Shown in pieces: positions 24,918 to 34,016 of a DNA stretch of 64,000 bases. The stretch's first letter is position 1; every line of letters begins with the position of its first letter. Both the position numbers and the translations under genes were made by a program. The notes below the pieces were generated by a model. The model searched no databases, had not been told where the DNA came from, and was given only the letters and a program-made list of their open reading frames with translations. The DNA is from Brevundimonas vesicularis (GTDB taxonomy: Bacteria > Pseudomonadota > Alphaproteobacteria > Caulobacterales > Caulobacteraceae): assembly GCF_027886425.1 (NCBI RefSeq), contig NZ_CP115671.1, forward strand, positions 806,001 through 870,000, given 5' to 3'.

Positions 24918-27029
24918 ATGCGTCACCGTTCCCTTCTGTCCGCCGCCTGCGCGTCTGTTGCGCTGATGAGCGCCGCGCCTGCCCTGGCCCAGACGCCGCC
25001 CGCGCCGGTTCCGGCCGCGCCCGCGACGCCTGACGCCTTCACCTATCAGGACATGATCTCGGCCAACCGGCTGGGCGATCCGCAGGTGTCGCCGGACGGC
25101 CGCTATGTCGTCTATTCGGTCACGACCACCGATGTTCAGGCCAACAGCCGCGCCGGCAGCCTGTGGATCCTGGACCTGAACGCGCCGGACACGGCCCCGC
25201 GCCGCCTGGCCATCTCGGATCAGGGCGCCAACACCGCGCGCTGGGGCGGGGACGGCAATCTGTACTTCCTGTCGGGCAAGTCTGGCGCGAGCCAGGTCTG
25301 GCGCGTGGCCTCGCCCACGTCGGCGCCGGTTCAGGTGACGAACCTGCCCACCGACGTGAACGCCTATCGGATCAGCCCTTCGGGCGACAAGGTGGCGGTG
25401 TCGCTGGCCGTCTATCCCGATGCGGCCGATCTGAACGCCTCGGTCCAACAGGGCAAGGCCATCGCCGAGCAGAAAACGACGGGCCAGGTCTATGACCGCA
25501 TGTTCGTGCGTCACTGGGACACCTGGAACGACCACACCCAGAACCACCTGTTCGTCCAGTCGATCGGCCGCGACGGCAAGGCCACGGGAACGCCGACATG
25601 GATCACGAAGGGCTTTGACGGCGACACGCCCTCCAAACCCTTCGGCGACGAGAGCGAGTTCGTCTTCACGCCGGCGGGCGACGCCGTGGTCTTCTCCGCG
25701 CGTCTGGCCGGTCAGACCGAGCCGTGGAGCACCAACTTCGACCTGTGGAAGACCAACGGCCTGTCGGGCGACGGCACCTTCACCAATCTGACCGACGGCA
25801 ACGACGCCTGGGACACCGGCCCGGTCTTCTCGCCGGACGGACGGACCCTGGCCTATCGCGCCATGGCGCGGCCGGGCTTCGAGGCCGATCGCTATCAGAT
25901 CGTGCTGATGGACGTCGAAACGGGCCAGAAGCGCGAGATCGCCTCGAACTGGGATCGCTCGGCCGACACGCTGCAATGGTCGCGCGACGGCCAGACGCTG
26001 TACACCACGGCGGGCGACGTCGGCTCGACCAAGCTGTTTTCGGTGGATACGCGCAACGGCGTGGTGACGCCGATCACGGGCGCGGGCCACGTCTCGGCCT
26101 TCCAGCAAACGCCGTCGGGCTTCGTCTTCGCCCAGGACAGCCTGCGCGAGCCGGGCGACCTGTATTTCAAGACCTATCTGGGTCGCGAAATGCCGCGTCG
26201 TCTGACGCAGTCCAACCCCGCCTTCGCCGCCAAACAGTTCGGCGAGTATGAGCAGTTCAGCTTCGCCGGCTGGAACAACGAGACGGTCCACGGCTATGTC
26301 ATCAAGCCGGCCGGATACGTCGAGGGCCGCAAATATCCGGTCGCCTTCCTGATCCACGGCGGGCCGCAGGGTTCGTTCGGAGACGGTTGGTCCTATCGCT
26401 GGAACCCCGAGACCTATGCGGGCGCGGGCTATGCGGTGGTGATGATCGATTTCCACGGCTCGACCGGCTACGGCCAGGCCTTCACCGACGCGATCAGCCA
26501 ACACTGGGGCGACCGCCCGCTGGAAGACTTGCAGAAGGGCTGGGCGGCGGCTCAGGCGAAATACAGCTTCCTGGACGGCGACAACGCCTGTGCGCTGGGC
26601 GCCTCCTACGGCGGCTATATGATCAACTGGATCGCCGGCAACTGGTCCAATGAATTCAAATGCCTGGTCAACCACGACGGCGTCTTCGACACCTTCGGCA
26701 TGGGCTATTCGACCGAAGAACTGTGGTTCACCGAGTGGGAATACGGCGGCACGCCCTGGGACAAGCCGGAGGGCTACCAGAAGTTCAACCCGGCCAACCA
26801 CGTTGATAACTGGAAGACGCCGATGCTGGTGGTGCAGGGCGACCGCGACTTCCGCATCCCGACCGCCCAGGGCCTTTCGACCTTCACCGCCCTGCAACGG
26901 CGCGGCATCGACAGCCGCCTGATCGTCTTCCCTAACGAAAACCACTGGGTGCTGAAGCCGGCCAACAGCCTGCAATGGCACAATGAGGTGTTCGGCTGGC
27001 TCAACAAATATCTGACGCCGACGCAGTAA
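24918..27029 (+). CDS. Secreted S9 family prolyl-oligopeptidase-type peptidase (second of tandem pair)
   Basis: A 703-residue paralogue of the preceding gene, sharing long blocks such as SYRWNP, GYAVVMI.FHGS, YGQAFTDAI, HWGDRPLEDL and CALGASYGGYM. It has a signal peptide ending in APALAQ, a beta-propeller, and a catalytic domain with Ser563, Asp644 (QGDRDFRIP) and His676 (NENHWVLKP). The start at 24918 has GAGGAAG upstream. The pair probably arose by tandem duplication; propeller sequences have diverged more than the hydrolase domain, which suggests different peptide preferences. A strong hairpin terminator follows. Confidence 0.92.
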   Translation: MRHRSLLSAACASVALMSAAPALAQTPPAPVPAAPATPDAFTYQDMISANRLGDPQVSPDGRYVVYSVTTTDVQANSRAGSLWILDLNAPDTAPRRLAISDQGANTARWGGDGNLYFLSGKSGASQVWRVASPTSAPVQVTNLPTDVNAYRISPSGDKVAVSLAVYPDAADLNASVQQGKAIAEQKTTGQVYDRMFVRHWDTWNDHTQNHLFVQSIGRDGKATGTPTWITKGFDGDTPSKPFGDESEFVFTPAGDAVVFSARLAGQTEPWSTNFDLWKTNGLSGDGTFTNLTDGNDAWDTGPVFSPDGRTLAYRAMARPGFEADRYQIVLMDVETGQKREIASNWDRSADTLQWSRDGQTLYTTAGDVGSTKLFSVDTRNGVVTPITGAGHVSAFQQTPSGFVFAQDSLREPGDLYFKTYLGREMPRRLTQSNPAFAAKQFGEYEQFSFAGWNNETVHGYVIKPAGYVEGRKYPVAFLIHGGPQGSFGDGWSYRWNPETYAGAGYAVVMIDFHGSTGYGQAFTDAISQHWGDRPLEDLQKGWAAAQAKYSFLDGDNACALGASYGGYMINWIAGNWSNEFKCLVNHDGVFDTFGMGYSTEELWFTEWEYGGTPWDKPEGYQKFNPANHVDNWKTPMLVVQGDRDFRIPTAQGLSTFTALQRRGIDSRLIVFPNENHWVLKPANSLQWHNEVFGWLNKYLTPTQ

Positions 27030-27049
27030 GAAGCGTCCTTCCGGACGAC

Positions 27050-27086
27050 AAAAAAGGGGCGCGGTCTGACGACCGCGCCCCTTCTT
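27050..27086. terminator. Bidirectional terminator between the S9 peptidase and a small secreted protein
   Basis: An 11-bp perfect stem GGGGCGCGGTC / GACCGCGCCCC with a TGAC loop, preceded by a run of seven A on the plus strand and followed by TTCTTC. It therefore serves the plus-strand peptidase weakly and the convergent minus-strand gene strongly (U-run from the A tract). Confidence 0.85.
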
Positions 27087-27105
27087 CATGCCCGCTTGAT
27101 CGGGA

Positions 27106-27411
27106 TCAGAGCGCCGCGCGCTGCATCGGCGCGCCAGCAAGACGGTCATACTGATGCGCCGTCATGCAGCGCGGCGCGGCCCAGCGCTGGCCCGACTGAT
27201 AGGCGGCGACCGCTTGTTGAGCCGTGACGAAGCTCGGCGTCGCGCCGTGGTCGCGCTGATAGGCCGTGCGTGAGGCCACATCGGTTCCGCATACCCTGAC
27301 GGTTTGCAGCACGGCCGCGCGCTCGGCGGGGCGCGGACTTTGCGCCAGCGCCGGCGTCGTTGCGGTCGCCAGGGCGGCGGCGATCAGGGCGGGGGTCAGA
27401 AAACGGGTCAT
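27106..27411 (-). CDS. Small secreted protein of unknown function
   Basis: A 101-residue protein with a signal peptide (MTRFLTPALIAAALATATTPALAQ) and a short mature part containing two cysteines (VRVCGTDVAS and APRCMTAHQYD), which could form a disulfide. I do not recognise a domain. The ATG ending at 27411 has a strong GGAGG ribosome site; the open frame upstream to 27633 is antisense to the AsmA-like gene and not credible. It ends just before a shared terminator. Confidence 0.72.
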   Translation of the reverse strand: MTRFLTPALIAAALATATTPALAQSPRPAERAAVLQTVRVCGTDVASRTAYQRDHGATPSFVTAQQAVAAYQSGQRWAAPRCMTAHQYDRLAGAPMQRAAL

Positions 27412-27578
27412 CGGCAATCCTCCACGGCCTGAATTAAGATCAGGACTCTGACGAATTATGCGCCAATCCTGAAGTTTGTAAAGATTATGCGACAACTTCG
27501 CGTCAGATCGACGACAAGCTGACCCTGCGGCGCCAAACCGGGGCTGGTGCGTTTCCTCTGGCTGACGGAGACAGGCGA

Positions 27579-29624
27579 TTGTCGAACCCACGGAATTGGC
27601 GCACTTTTCGGGCCGACCTGAACCAGCGGGCATGGGGGCCGGCCGGGGCGCGTTTTTGCAGCTGGCGCGACTGGTTGCGCGACAACGATCCCGTCTATGC
27701 GGCGGCTCGACGACCGGGGACGGCGGAAAAATGGGCGGCGGGCGTGGTGCTGATCGTCGTGGCGGCCGTGGTTCTTTTCCTGGCCCTGTTCGACTGGAAC
27801 ATGCTGCGCGGGCCGATCGGCCGCTGGGCCTCGGTCAAATACGATCGCGAGATCGCCCTGACCGGCGATCTGGACGTCAATCTGTTCAGCTGGACGCCGT
27901 CCGCCGTGGTGCGGGGGTTGAAGATCGGCGGCCCCGACTGGGCGCGCGATCGCGACACGGCCGACGTCGATGAGGTCCAGGCTTCGGTGCGCCTTCGAAA
28001 GCTGCTGGCCGGTCAGGTGGAGATGCCCCTGCTGAGCTTCACCCGGCCCCGGGTCGTGCTGATCTCCACCAAGGACGGCCGCAAAAGTTGGCAGTTGAAT
28101 CCCGACAAGCCCGACGACGGCGAAGGGCTGAACCTGCCGGTCATCCAACAGCTGGTCATCAAGGACGGCCAGCTGACCTTTGAGGAACAGCGGCGCGGAC
28201 TGACGCTGGAGGCGGCGGTCAATGCGCGCGAGGCGGCCAGCGGTCAGGCGGGTTTCGTGCTGGACGGGCGCGGCGATGTGCGCGGCGCGCCCATGACCGT
28301 CAGGATCGAGGGCGGTCCCTTCATCAACATCCGGCGCGATCGTCCCTATCGGTTCGAGGCGGATGTGACCGGCGCGGATTCGTCCCTGGTCGCCAAGGGG
28401 GCGATCACTCGACCGTTCGATCTGGGGCGGTTCGATGCGACCATGACGATCCAGGGCCGCAACATGTCGGACCTCTATCTGCTGACCGGCGTCGCCCTGC
28501 CCAATACGCCGCCGTATCGGCTATCGGGGGCGCTGAACCGCGATCGGCGGGTCTGGACCTTCAAGGATTTCGACGGACGCGTCGGCGCGTCCGATCTGTC
28601 GGGCGAGGTGAAGGTCCAGTCGGGCCAGCGTCTGCGCGTCGACGCCGACCTGACCTCGCGCCGTCTGGACATCGACGATCTGGCCGCTGTCCTGGGCGCG
28701 CGGACCCGCACCAATGCGGCGGGCACCGACACCGAGGCGCCGGTCGTGGTCGGCGGCAAGCTGCTGCCGGACGCCAAGCTGCAGACCGAGCGGCTGCAGA
28801 CCATGGACGGCGCCCTGTCCTATCGGGCCGGATCGGTGAAGGCGAACGCCTTCGACGTACGTCAGGTGAACCTGGGCGCCGACCTGAAGGACGGCATCCT
28901 GAAGCTGGATCCGATCAGCTTCGACTTCAACCGGGGCGCGCTGAACGGCACGGCGCGGATCGATGCGACGAAGGACGCCCCCTACAGCTCCGTCGATCTG
29001 CGTCTGGCCGGCTATCCACTGGAGTCCATCATCCCGGCGCGCAACGGCTCGGCGCCCGTCACCGGCAGGGCGCTGGGCCGGGCGAAGCTGGAGGGGCCTG
29101 GCGCCTCCATTCATGATTTCGCTGGCGCGTCGAAAGGCTCGCTCAGCCTGGTCGTGCCGAACGGCAAGATGCGGGCGGCCTTCGCCGAACTGCTGGGCAT
29201 CAACGCCAGCGCGGGGCTGCTGAAGCTGTTGAGCGGAGATCAGTCGGAAAGCCAGATCCGTTGCGCCGTCGCCGACTTCAACGTCAGCGGCGGCACGGCG
29301 ACCGCCCGCACCTTCGTCATCGACACCGATGTGGTGCTGGCCCAGGGCAAGGGCAGCATCAATCTGGGCGCCGAGACGATGAACCTGCGGATCGAGGGCG
29401 AATCCAAGAAGCCGCGGCTGTTGCGCCTTTGGGCGCCGATCACAGTCTCGGGCCCCCTGACCGCGCCCAAGGTCGGGGTCGATGTCGGTTCGGTGGTGTC
29501 GCAGGGCGGTCTGGCGGGCCTGCTGGGCGCGGTGGTGGCGCCGGTGACGGCCCTGTTCGCCTTCGTCGATCCGGGCCTGGCCGAGGACGCCGACTGCGGC
29601 CGGCTGATCGCCAACGCCCGCTGA
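27579..29624 (+). CDS. AsmA family protein
   Basis: A 681-residue envelope protein with one N-terminal transmembrane helix (EKWAAGVVLIVVAAVVLFLALF, about residues 50-71; the flanking 50 residues are cytoplasmic) and a large periplasmic part. The segment after the helix (YDREIALTGDLDVNLFSWTPSAVV) and the C-terminal block with INLGAETMNLRIEGESKKP and APITVSGPLTAPKVGVD are typical of AsmA/TamB-like proteins, now thought to carry phospholipids between membranes. The start is a TTG at 27579 behind GGAGACAGGCGA; no ATG lies nearby in frame. It diverges from the small secreted gene. Confidence 0.86.
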   Translation: MSNPRNWRTFRADLNQRAWGPAGARFCSWRDWLRDNDPVYAAARRPGTAEKWAAGVVLIVVAAVVLFLALFDWNMLRGPIGRWASVKYDREIALTGDLDVNLFSWTPSAVVRGLKIGGPDWARDRDTADVDEVQASVRLRKLLAGQVEMPLLSFTRPRVVLISTKDGRKSWQLNPDKPDDGEGLNLPVIQQLVIKDGQLTFEEQRRGLTLEAAVNAREAASGQAGFVLDGRGDVRGAPMTVRIEGGPFINIRRDRPYRFEADVTGADSSLVAKGAITRPFDLGRFDATMTIQGRNMSDLYLLTGVALPNTPPYRLSGALNRDRRVWTFKDFDGRVGASDLSGEVKVQSGQRLRVDADLTSRRLDIDDLAAVLGARTRTNAAGTDTEAPVVVGGKLLPDAKLQTERLQTMDGALSYRAGSVKANAFDVRQVNLGADLKDGILKLDPISFDFNRGALNGTARIDATKDAPYSSVDLRLAGYPLESIIPARNGSAPVTGRALGRAKLEGPGASIHDFAGASKGSLSLVVPNGKMRAAFAELLGINASAGLLKLLSGDQSESQIRCAVADFNVSGGTATARTFVIDTDVVLAQGKGSINLGAETMNLRIEGESKKPRLLRLWAPITVSGPLTAPKVGVDVGSVVSQGGLAGLLGAVVAPVTALFAFVDPGLAEDADCGRLIANAR

Positions 29625-29685
29625 TCGTTGATGACGACGACCGATCCGGCGATCCGAGCGTATTGTGGGTGATGGAGCCTTTCGC

Positions 29686-30537
29686 ATGACACGCCGTGGA
29701 CTGTTCGCACCTGCCCTTGGGCTTCTCGCCGCCGCATGCTCGCCGCTGAGCCTGCTGAACACCTTGGGACCGAGAGACGGCGGCGTGCGACGCGTCGCGC
29801 GCGACATTCCCTATGGCGACGATCCGCGCCAGCAGATGGATCTCTATGCGCCGACCGCGCCTGGCCCCTATCCGACGCTGGTCTTCTTCTATGGCGGCGG
29901 CTGGGATTCGGGCTCGCGCGGCCAGTATGGCTGGGCGGCGCAAGCCTTGGCGGCGCGGGGGTTCGTGGTCGCCCTGCCGGACTACCGCGTCGTACCCCAG
30001 GCAGTCTTCCCGGCCTTCATCGAGGACGCGGCCGCCGCCACGGCCAAGGCGGCCGAGGTGGTTGGGCAATACGGCGGCGATCCGGCGCGGCTTGGCGTGC
30101 TGGGCCATTCGGCGGGCGCGCATCTGGCGATGATGATCGCCCTGGATCGACGCTATATGGCCGCTGTCGGTCGGCCTGACCTGATCAAGGCGGCGGCAGG
30201 TCTCGCGGGCCCCTACGACTTCCTGCCATTCGACGTGGCGGCGTCGCAGAACGCCTTTGGGCGCGCGCCGGATCCGACCCTGACCCAGCCCGTCACCTTC
30301 GTGCGCGCCGACGCCCCGCCGATCTGGCTGGGCCACGGCACGGCCGACACAGTGGTCCACGACGAGGACACGGTCATTCTGGATGATCGGATGCGCGCGG
30401 TGGGCGGGCGCTCGGAGGCCAAGCTCTATCCGGGTCTGGACCACGCCGACCTGATCGCGACCTTCTCGCCCCTGTTCCGCAAGAAGGCGACGGTGCTGGC
30501 TGACGTGACGGAGTTCTTCCACCGGCAGCTGGGCTGA
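29686..30537 (+). CDS. Lipoprotein alpha/beta hydrolase (carboxylesterase type)
   Basis: A 283-residue hydrolase with a lipobox-like N-terminus (LGLLAAACSPLS), so probably anchored to a membrane on the periplasmic side. The oxyanion-hole segment LVFFYGGGWDSG, nucleophile elbow GVLGHSAGAHLAM, aspartate in LGHGTADTVV and histidine in PGLDHADLI form a complete triad of the BD-FAE/HSL-like esterases. The ATG at 29686 has GGAG upstream; an earlier GTG-type frame start at 29665 is less likely. The natural ester substrate is unknown. tRNA-Leu lies convergently 12 bp downstream. Confidence 0.87.
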   Translation: MTRRGLFAPALGLLAAACSPLSLLNTLGPRDGGVRRVARDIPYGDDPRQQMDLYAPTAPGPYPTLVFFYGGGWDSGSRGQYGWAAQALAARGFVVALPDYRVVPQAVFPAFIEDAAAATAKAAEVVGQYGGDPARLGVLGHSAGAHLAMMIALDRRYMAAVGRPDLIKAAAGLAGPYDFLPFDVAASQNAFGRAPDPTLTQPVTFVRADAPPIWLGHGTADTVVHDEDTVILDDRMRAVGGRSEAKLYPGLDHADLIATFSPLFRKKATVLADVTEFFHRQLG

Positions 30538-30549
30538 ACCGACGAAGAA

Positions 30550-30634
30550 TGGTGCGGGCGGCCGGGGTCGAACCGGCACTCCTTTCGGAACTGGATTTTG
30601 AGTCCAGCGCGTCTACCAATTCCACCACGCCCGC
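30550..30634 (-). tRNA. tRNA-Leu (CAA anticodon)
   Basis: An 85-nt minus-strand cloverleaf with acceptor stem GCGGGCG/CGCCCGC, D-arm GTGGAATTGGTAGACGC, anticodon stem CTGGA/TCCAG around loop CTCAAAA (anticodon CAA), a short class II variable arm, T-arm CCGGTTCGACCCCGG and an encoded CCA end. The CAA anticodon reads UUG leucine codons, which are rare in this GC-rich genome. Confidence 0.97.
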
Positions 30635-30688
30635 AGCGGAAGGACCGCCTCATGCCACAGAGGCGAAGGCCGCGTCCAGCCCGAAGCG

Positions 30689-31225
30689 TCAGGCCGCGAC
30701 CTCCACATGGCTGTCCGTGCCGCCGGACTGGATGCGGCGGGCGCGGATGTACATTTCGACGCGCTGCATCACGATCAGTCCCATGGCGAAGACCAGGAAG
30801 GCGTCGGTGACGGCCAGGGCGTTCAGATGCCAGGCGGCGGCGTGGCTTTCGATCAGGTCGCGCAGCAGCGACCGACCGGCGAACAGCACGACCAGGAGGA
30901 TCAGACCCAGAGGCGAGGCCTGGGCCATGAGGGAACCGTCCGGCTCCTTTTCGATGGTGACGGTCTTGCCGCGATACCAGCCGGCGACGCCGCCCAGGAG
31001 GCCGCCGATGGCCAGCACCGCCCAGGCGTCGGGGCCGAACGGCGCATGGGCCATGTTCGGGTTCTGCGCCGACCCCCAGATGCCCAGGCTGATCAGCGGC
31101 AGGACGATGGCCGGCATGACCCATAGCAGCTGCGGCTTCAGCACGCGCTTCCGACGGTTCTTCAGCAGCACCACCACCAGCATGATCGGGATCATGAGCA
31201 GCGGAATCAGTTTTTCAGGCGGCAC
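30689..31225 (-). CDS. CcdC/DUF1453-like membrane protein
   Basis: A 178-residue integral membrane protein with about five hydrophobic helices (PLLMIPIMLVVVLL; WVMPAIVLPLISLGIWG; WAVLAIGGLLGGVAGW; LGLILLVVLFAGRSLL; DAFLVFAMGLIVMQ). A conserved basic loop (KNRRKRVLKPQL) follows helix one. The pattern resembles the CcdC/DUF1453 family found near cytochrome-c biogenesis genes in some bacteria, but no such neighbours are present here. I place the start at the GTG ending at 31225, because GGGGAGA lies seven bases upstream; a TTG five codons earlier is the alternative. Confidence 0.65.
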   Translation of the reverse strand: MPPEKLIPLLMIPIMLVVVLLKNRRKRVLKPQLLWVMPAIVLPLISLGIWGSAQNPNMAHAPFGPDAWAVLAIGGLLGGVAGWYRGKTVTIEKEPDGSLMAQASPLGLILLVVLFAGRSLLRDLIESHAAAWHLNALAVTDAFLVFAMGLIVMQRVEMYIRARRIQSGGTDSHVEVAA

Positions 31226-31288
31226 GTCGTCTCTCCCCAAAGACAGGATGCGGCCTCCCCCGAGGCCGCTGTCGGCACCCTAGCGGCG

Positions 31289-32308
31289 TCAGTCCGCGCT
31301 GGATAGCGGCGCGACCGTCTGTTCGATGGCGCCGAAGATCGAATGATGACGGTCGTCCAGCATTTCGATCCGCACCGTGTCGCCGTGTTTCAGGAAGGGC
31401 GTCTCGGCCGCGCCGCGCAGGATGGTCTCGACGGTGCGGACCTCGGCGATGCAGGAATAGCCCAGGCCGCCTTCCGAGACCGGCTTGCCGGGGCCGCCGT
31501 CGGCGTCCTTGTTCGACACCGTGCCCGAACCGATGATGGTCCCGGCGCCCAGCGAACGGGTCTTGGCCAGGTGAGCGATCAGGGTTCCGAAGTCGAAGGT
31601 CATGTCGACGCCGGCGTCGGCCTTGCCGAAATCCTGGCCATTCAGTTGCACCGAAAGGGCGCCGTGCAGCTTGCCGTCCTTCCATCGGTCGCCCAGCGCC
31701 TCGGGCGTGACCAGAACGGGCGACAGGGCGCTGGCGGGCTTGGACTGGACGAAGCCGAAGCCCTTGGCCAGTTCGGCGGGGATCAGGTTGCGCAGGCTCA
31801 CGTCGTTGACCAGGCCGACCAGGCGAATGGCGTCGAGCGCCTGTTCGCGCGTCGCGCCCTGCGGCACGTCGCCGACGACGACCACGATCTCGGCCTCCAG
31901 GTCGCAGCCCCAGGCCTCGTCGGCCAGCGGGATCGGATCGCGCGGCGACAGGAAGCTGTCGGAGCCGCCCTGATACATCAGCGGGTCGGTCCAGAAGCTC
32001 TCGGGCATTTCGGCGCCGCGCGCCTTACGAACCAGTTCGACGTGGTTCACATAGGCCGAGCCGTCCGCCCATTGATAGGCGCGGGGCAGGGGCGAGGCGG
32101 CGTCGCGCTCATGGAAGCGGCCGCGCGGCACGGCCTCATGCTCCAGACTTTCGGCCAAGGCCTCGAGACGGGGGCCGCAGCGGTCCCAGTCATCCAGCGC
32201 CGCCTGCAGCGTCGGGGCGATCAGGAAGGCGTCGGTGAACCAGTTCAGGTCCTGGGAGACGACAACGAGGCGGCCGTCGCGGCCGTGCTTGAGCGAGGCG
32301 AGTTTCAT
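31289..32308 (-). CDS. Fumarylacetoacetate hydrolase family protein
   Basis: A 339-residue enzyme of the FAH superfamily. The metal-binding residues are in GCDLEAEIVVVVGDV (E-x-E) and LVGLVNDVSLRNLIP (aspartate). The N-terminal MKLASLKHGRDGRLVVVS and the block GSGTVSNKDADGGPGKPVSEGG are typical of the bacterial fumarylacetoacetase-like group that ends tyrosine/homogentisate catabolism. HppD, an earlier step of that pathway, is encoded 2.4 kb away on the same strand, which supports fumarylacetoacetase. Genes for homogentisate dioxygenase and maleylacetoacetate isomerase are not in the window. The ATG ending at 32308 was chosen over one two codons upstream. Confidence 0.86.
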   Translation of the reverse strand: MKLASLKHGRDGRLVVVSQDLNWFTDAFLIAPTLQAALDDWDRCGPRLEALAESLEHEAVPRGRFHERDAASPLPRAYQWADGSAYVNHVELVRKARGAEMPESFWTDPLMYQGGSDSFLSPRDPIPLADEAWGCDLEAEIVVVVGDVPQGATREQALDAIRLVGLVNDVSLRNLIPAELAKGFGFVQSKPASALSPVLVTPEALGDRWKDGKLHGALSVQLNGQDFGKADAGVDMTFDFGTLIAHLAKTRSLGAGTIIGSGTVSNKDADGGPGKPVSEGGLGYSCIAEVRTVETILRGAAETPFLKHGDTVRIEMLDDRHHSIFGAIEQTVAPLSSAD

Positions 32309-32351
32309 GACCAAGGCCTAGACCGGATTTGCGATATTGGGAACGGCGGAA

Positions 32352-32618
32352 TCAGTCGGTGGCGGTCAGCAGGGCGCGGGCCTCGGCGCCGGTGCGGGCG
32401 GCGCGGTCGCGGACCTCGACCTCGACGATGACGCCGCCCTCAGGCTCGACGGCCCACAGGTAGCGACGCTCGACCTCGACCGTGCGGCCGGACGGGGCGA
32501 AGCCTTCGTAACTGTCGCCCCAAGGGGTGATCTTCCTGACCTCGACGAAGGGCATGGCGCAGGCGGCGTCCAACTCCTCGTTGGCCATCACGGTCAGTTC
32601 GTCATCGGATGCAGGCAT
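32352..32618 (-). CDS. Small soluble protein of unknown function
   Basis: An 88-residue acidic protein without signal peptide or membrane segments. It begins MPASDDELTVMANEELD and contains a beta-rich middle (TVEVERRYLWAVEPEGGVIVEVEVRD). No family is recognised. Codon usage matches the neighbours, and it is on the same strand 43 bp upstream of the FAH gene, so they may be co-transcribed. Confidence 0.6.
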   Translation of the reverse strand: MPASDDELTVMANEELDAACAMPFVEVRKITPWGDSYEGFAPSGRTVEVERRYLWAVEPEGGVIVEVEVRDRAARTGAEARALLTATD

Positions 32619-32675
32619 GGGTCTCGGTCTGGAAAAAAAGAGAGTCTAATTCGTTTAATTGGTCTGAACGGGCGC

Positions 32676-33734
32676 TCAGGGTTCGTCGGCGTAGATGGCG
32701 ACGCGGGCGGGGTCGGTCGAGGAGGCCGCGCCGCGATACATGCCCGAGGTGGACATGGCGAAGGCGGGGCGGCCATCCAGGCTCATGACGATGACGCCGC
32801 CCTTGCCGCCCAGACGATCGGCGTCAGCGATCTCAGCCTGACCGGCGGCCTGCGTCGTCGCGCCTCCCGCTATCCGCGCGCAGATGTCGCGGGCGACGGT
32901 GGCGCGGATGAAATATTCGCCGTCGCCGGTGGCGGACACCGCACAGCCGTCGGCGTTGGAGGCATAGGTGCCGGCGCCGATGATCGGCACGTCGCCGACT
33001 CGTCCCCAGCGTTTGGCGGTCATGCCGCCGGTCGAGGTGGCGGCGGCGAGACGACCTTGGCTGTCCAGCGCCACAGCGCCGACCGTGCCGAACTTCTTCT
33101 CGTTCAGGGGCGGGGCGACTTGGGCCTGAGCGCCCGGTAGAGGCGCGCCGGCGGGGCGTTCGGGGATCGGCTGTCCGGCCTCGGTCAGAGCCTTGACCAG
33201 CCCTTGCCAGCGCCGCTCGGTGAAGAAGAAGGACGGATCGACCTGCTCCAGCCCGACCGAGGCGGCGAAGGCGTCGGCGCCGGGGCCGATCAGCATGACG
33301 TGGGGCGACCGCTCCATCACCGCGCGGGCGGCGGCGACGGGATGACGGGTGGTGGTCAGGCCGGCGACGGACCCGGCGGTCAGGTCCGATCCGTTCATGA
33401 CGGCGGCGTCCAGCTCGTTACGGCCGGCCGCGGTGAAGACCGCCCCGCGCCCGGCGTTGAACAGCGGATCGTCCTCCATGACCTGAACGGCGGCCTGGAC
33501 CGCATCCAGCGCCGAGCCTCCGCTTTTCAGCACGGCCGAACCGGCGTCCAGCGCGCCTTGCAGCGCCCCGCGATAGGCCGCGTCCTGCTCGGGCGTCAGG
33601 CTGGATCGCTCGATCACGCCCGCCCCGCCGTGAATGGCCAGCGACCAATGCGGCGCGACGACCTGGGCGTGGGCCTGGGCTGAGGAAAAACACAGTGCAA
33701 AGAGTGCAATCAGTCCCGAACAGGCGATGCGCAT
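32676..33734 (-). CDS. Secreted isoaspartyl peptidase / L-asparaginase (Ntn-hydrolase)
   Basis: A 352-residue plant-type asparaginase with a signal peptide (MRIACSGLIALFALCFSSAQAHAQ), so periplasmic. It removes isoaspartyl dipeptides or hydrolyses asparagine after self-cleavage. Conserved blocks are SLAIHGGAGVI, LFNAGRGAVFT and, at the autocleavage site, GTVGAVALDSQG (threonine nucleophile), followed by TSTGGMTAKRWGRVGD and IGAGTYASN. The frame runs open to 33974 upstream, but only the ATG ending at 33734 gives a signal peptide. Several GTGCA-containing repeats surround the start. Confidence 0.91.
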   Translation of the reverse strand: MRIACSGLIALFALCFSSAQAHAQVVAPHWSLAIHGGAGVIERSSLTPEQDAAYRGALQGALDAGSAVLKSGGSALDAVQAAVQVMEDDPLFNAGRGAVFTAAGRNELDAAVMNGSDLTAGSVAGLTTTRHPVAAARAVMERSPHVMLIGPGADAFAASVGLEQVDPSFFFTERRWQGLVKALTEAGQPIPERPAGAPLPGAQAQVAPPLNEKKFGTVGAVALDSQGRLAAATSTGGMTAKRWGRVGDVPIIGAGTYASNADGCAVSATGDGEYFIRATVARDICARIAGGATTQAAGQAEIADADRLGGKGGVIVMSLDGRPAFAMSTSGMYRGAASSTDPARVAIYADEP

Positions 33735-34016
33735 CGTGAACCTCCTCCGCGCCAAAAAGTGGGTGCAACTGGTGCACTTTACCCCAAGGACGCCGGTCGG
33801 TCGCAGTGTAACGCCGCCGTTGGGCGTGTCAGGTCGATTGGCCGAAGAAAATCGGAAACGTCGCAAGATCAGTGGGTTGGTTCTTGGCGATAGGATGGTT
33901 TGCCGACCCGGGCCCGGGCCGGGTCCGCCCATTGAGCGGAAGGCCGCTTTCGACCTAATACCGGGCTGCCGCATCGACGTATTGCAGGCGTTCGCGGATT
34001 GGATTTAGGACGGCTG
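33735..34016. promoter_or_regulatory. Intergenic region with an inverted repeat upstream of the asparaginase gene
   Basis: The 282-bp divergent gap has lower GC than its surroundings. It contains an inverted repeat AAAGTG (33756-33761) / CACTTT (33775-33780) enclosing two GTGCA units, 22-46 bp before the asparaginase ATG. A further G/C palindrome, ACCCGGGCCCGGGCCGGGT, lies near 33907-33925. No coding sequence is supported here. Confidence 0.35.

Noticed and set aside
22773..27149. 1458-residue open frame antisense to both S9 peptidases
   Set aside because: Arg/Val/His-rich composition with no motif; a shadow of two well-supported genes on the other strand.
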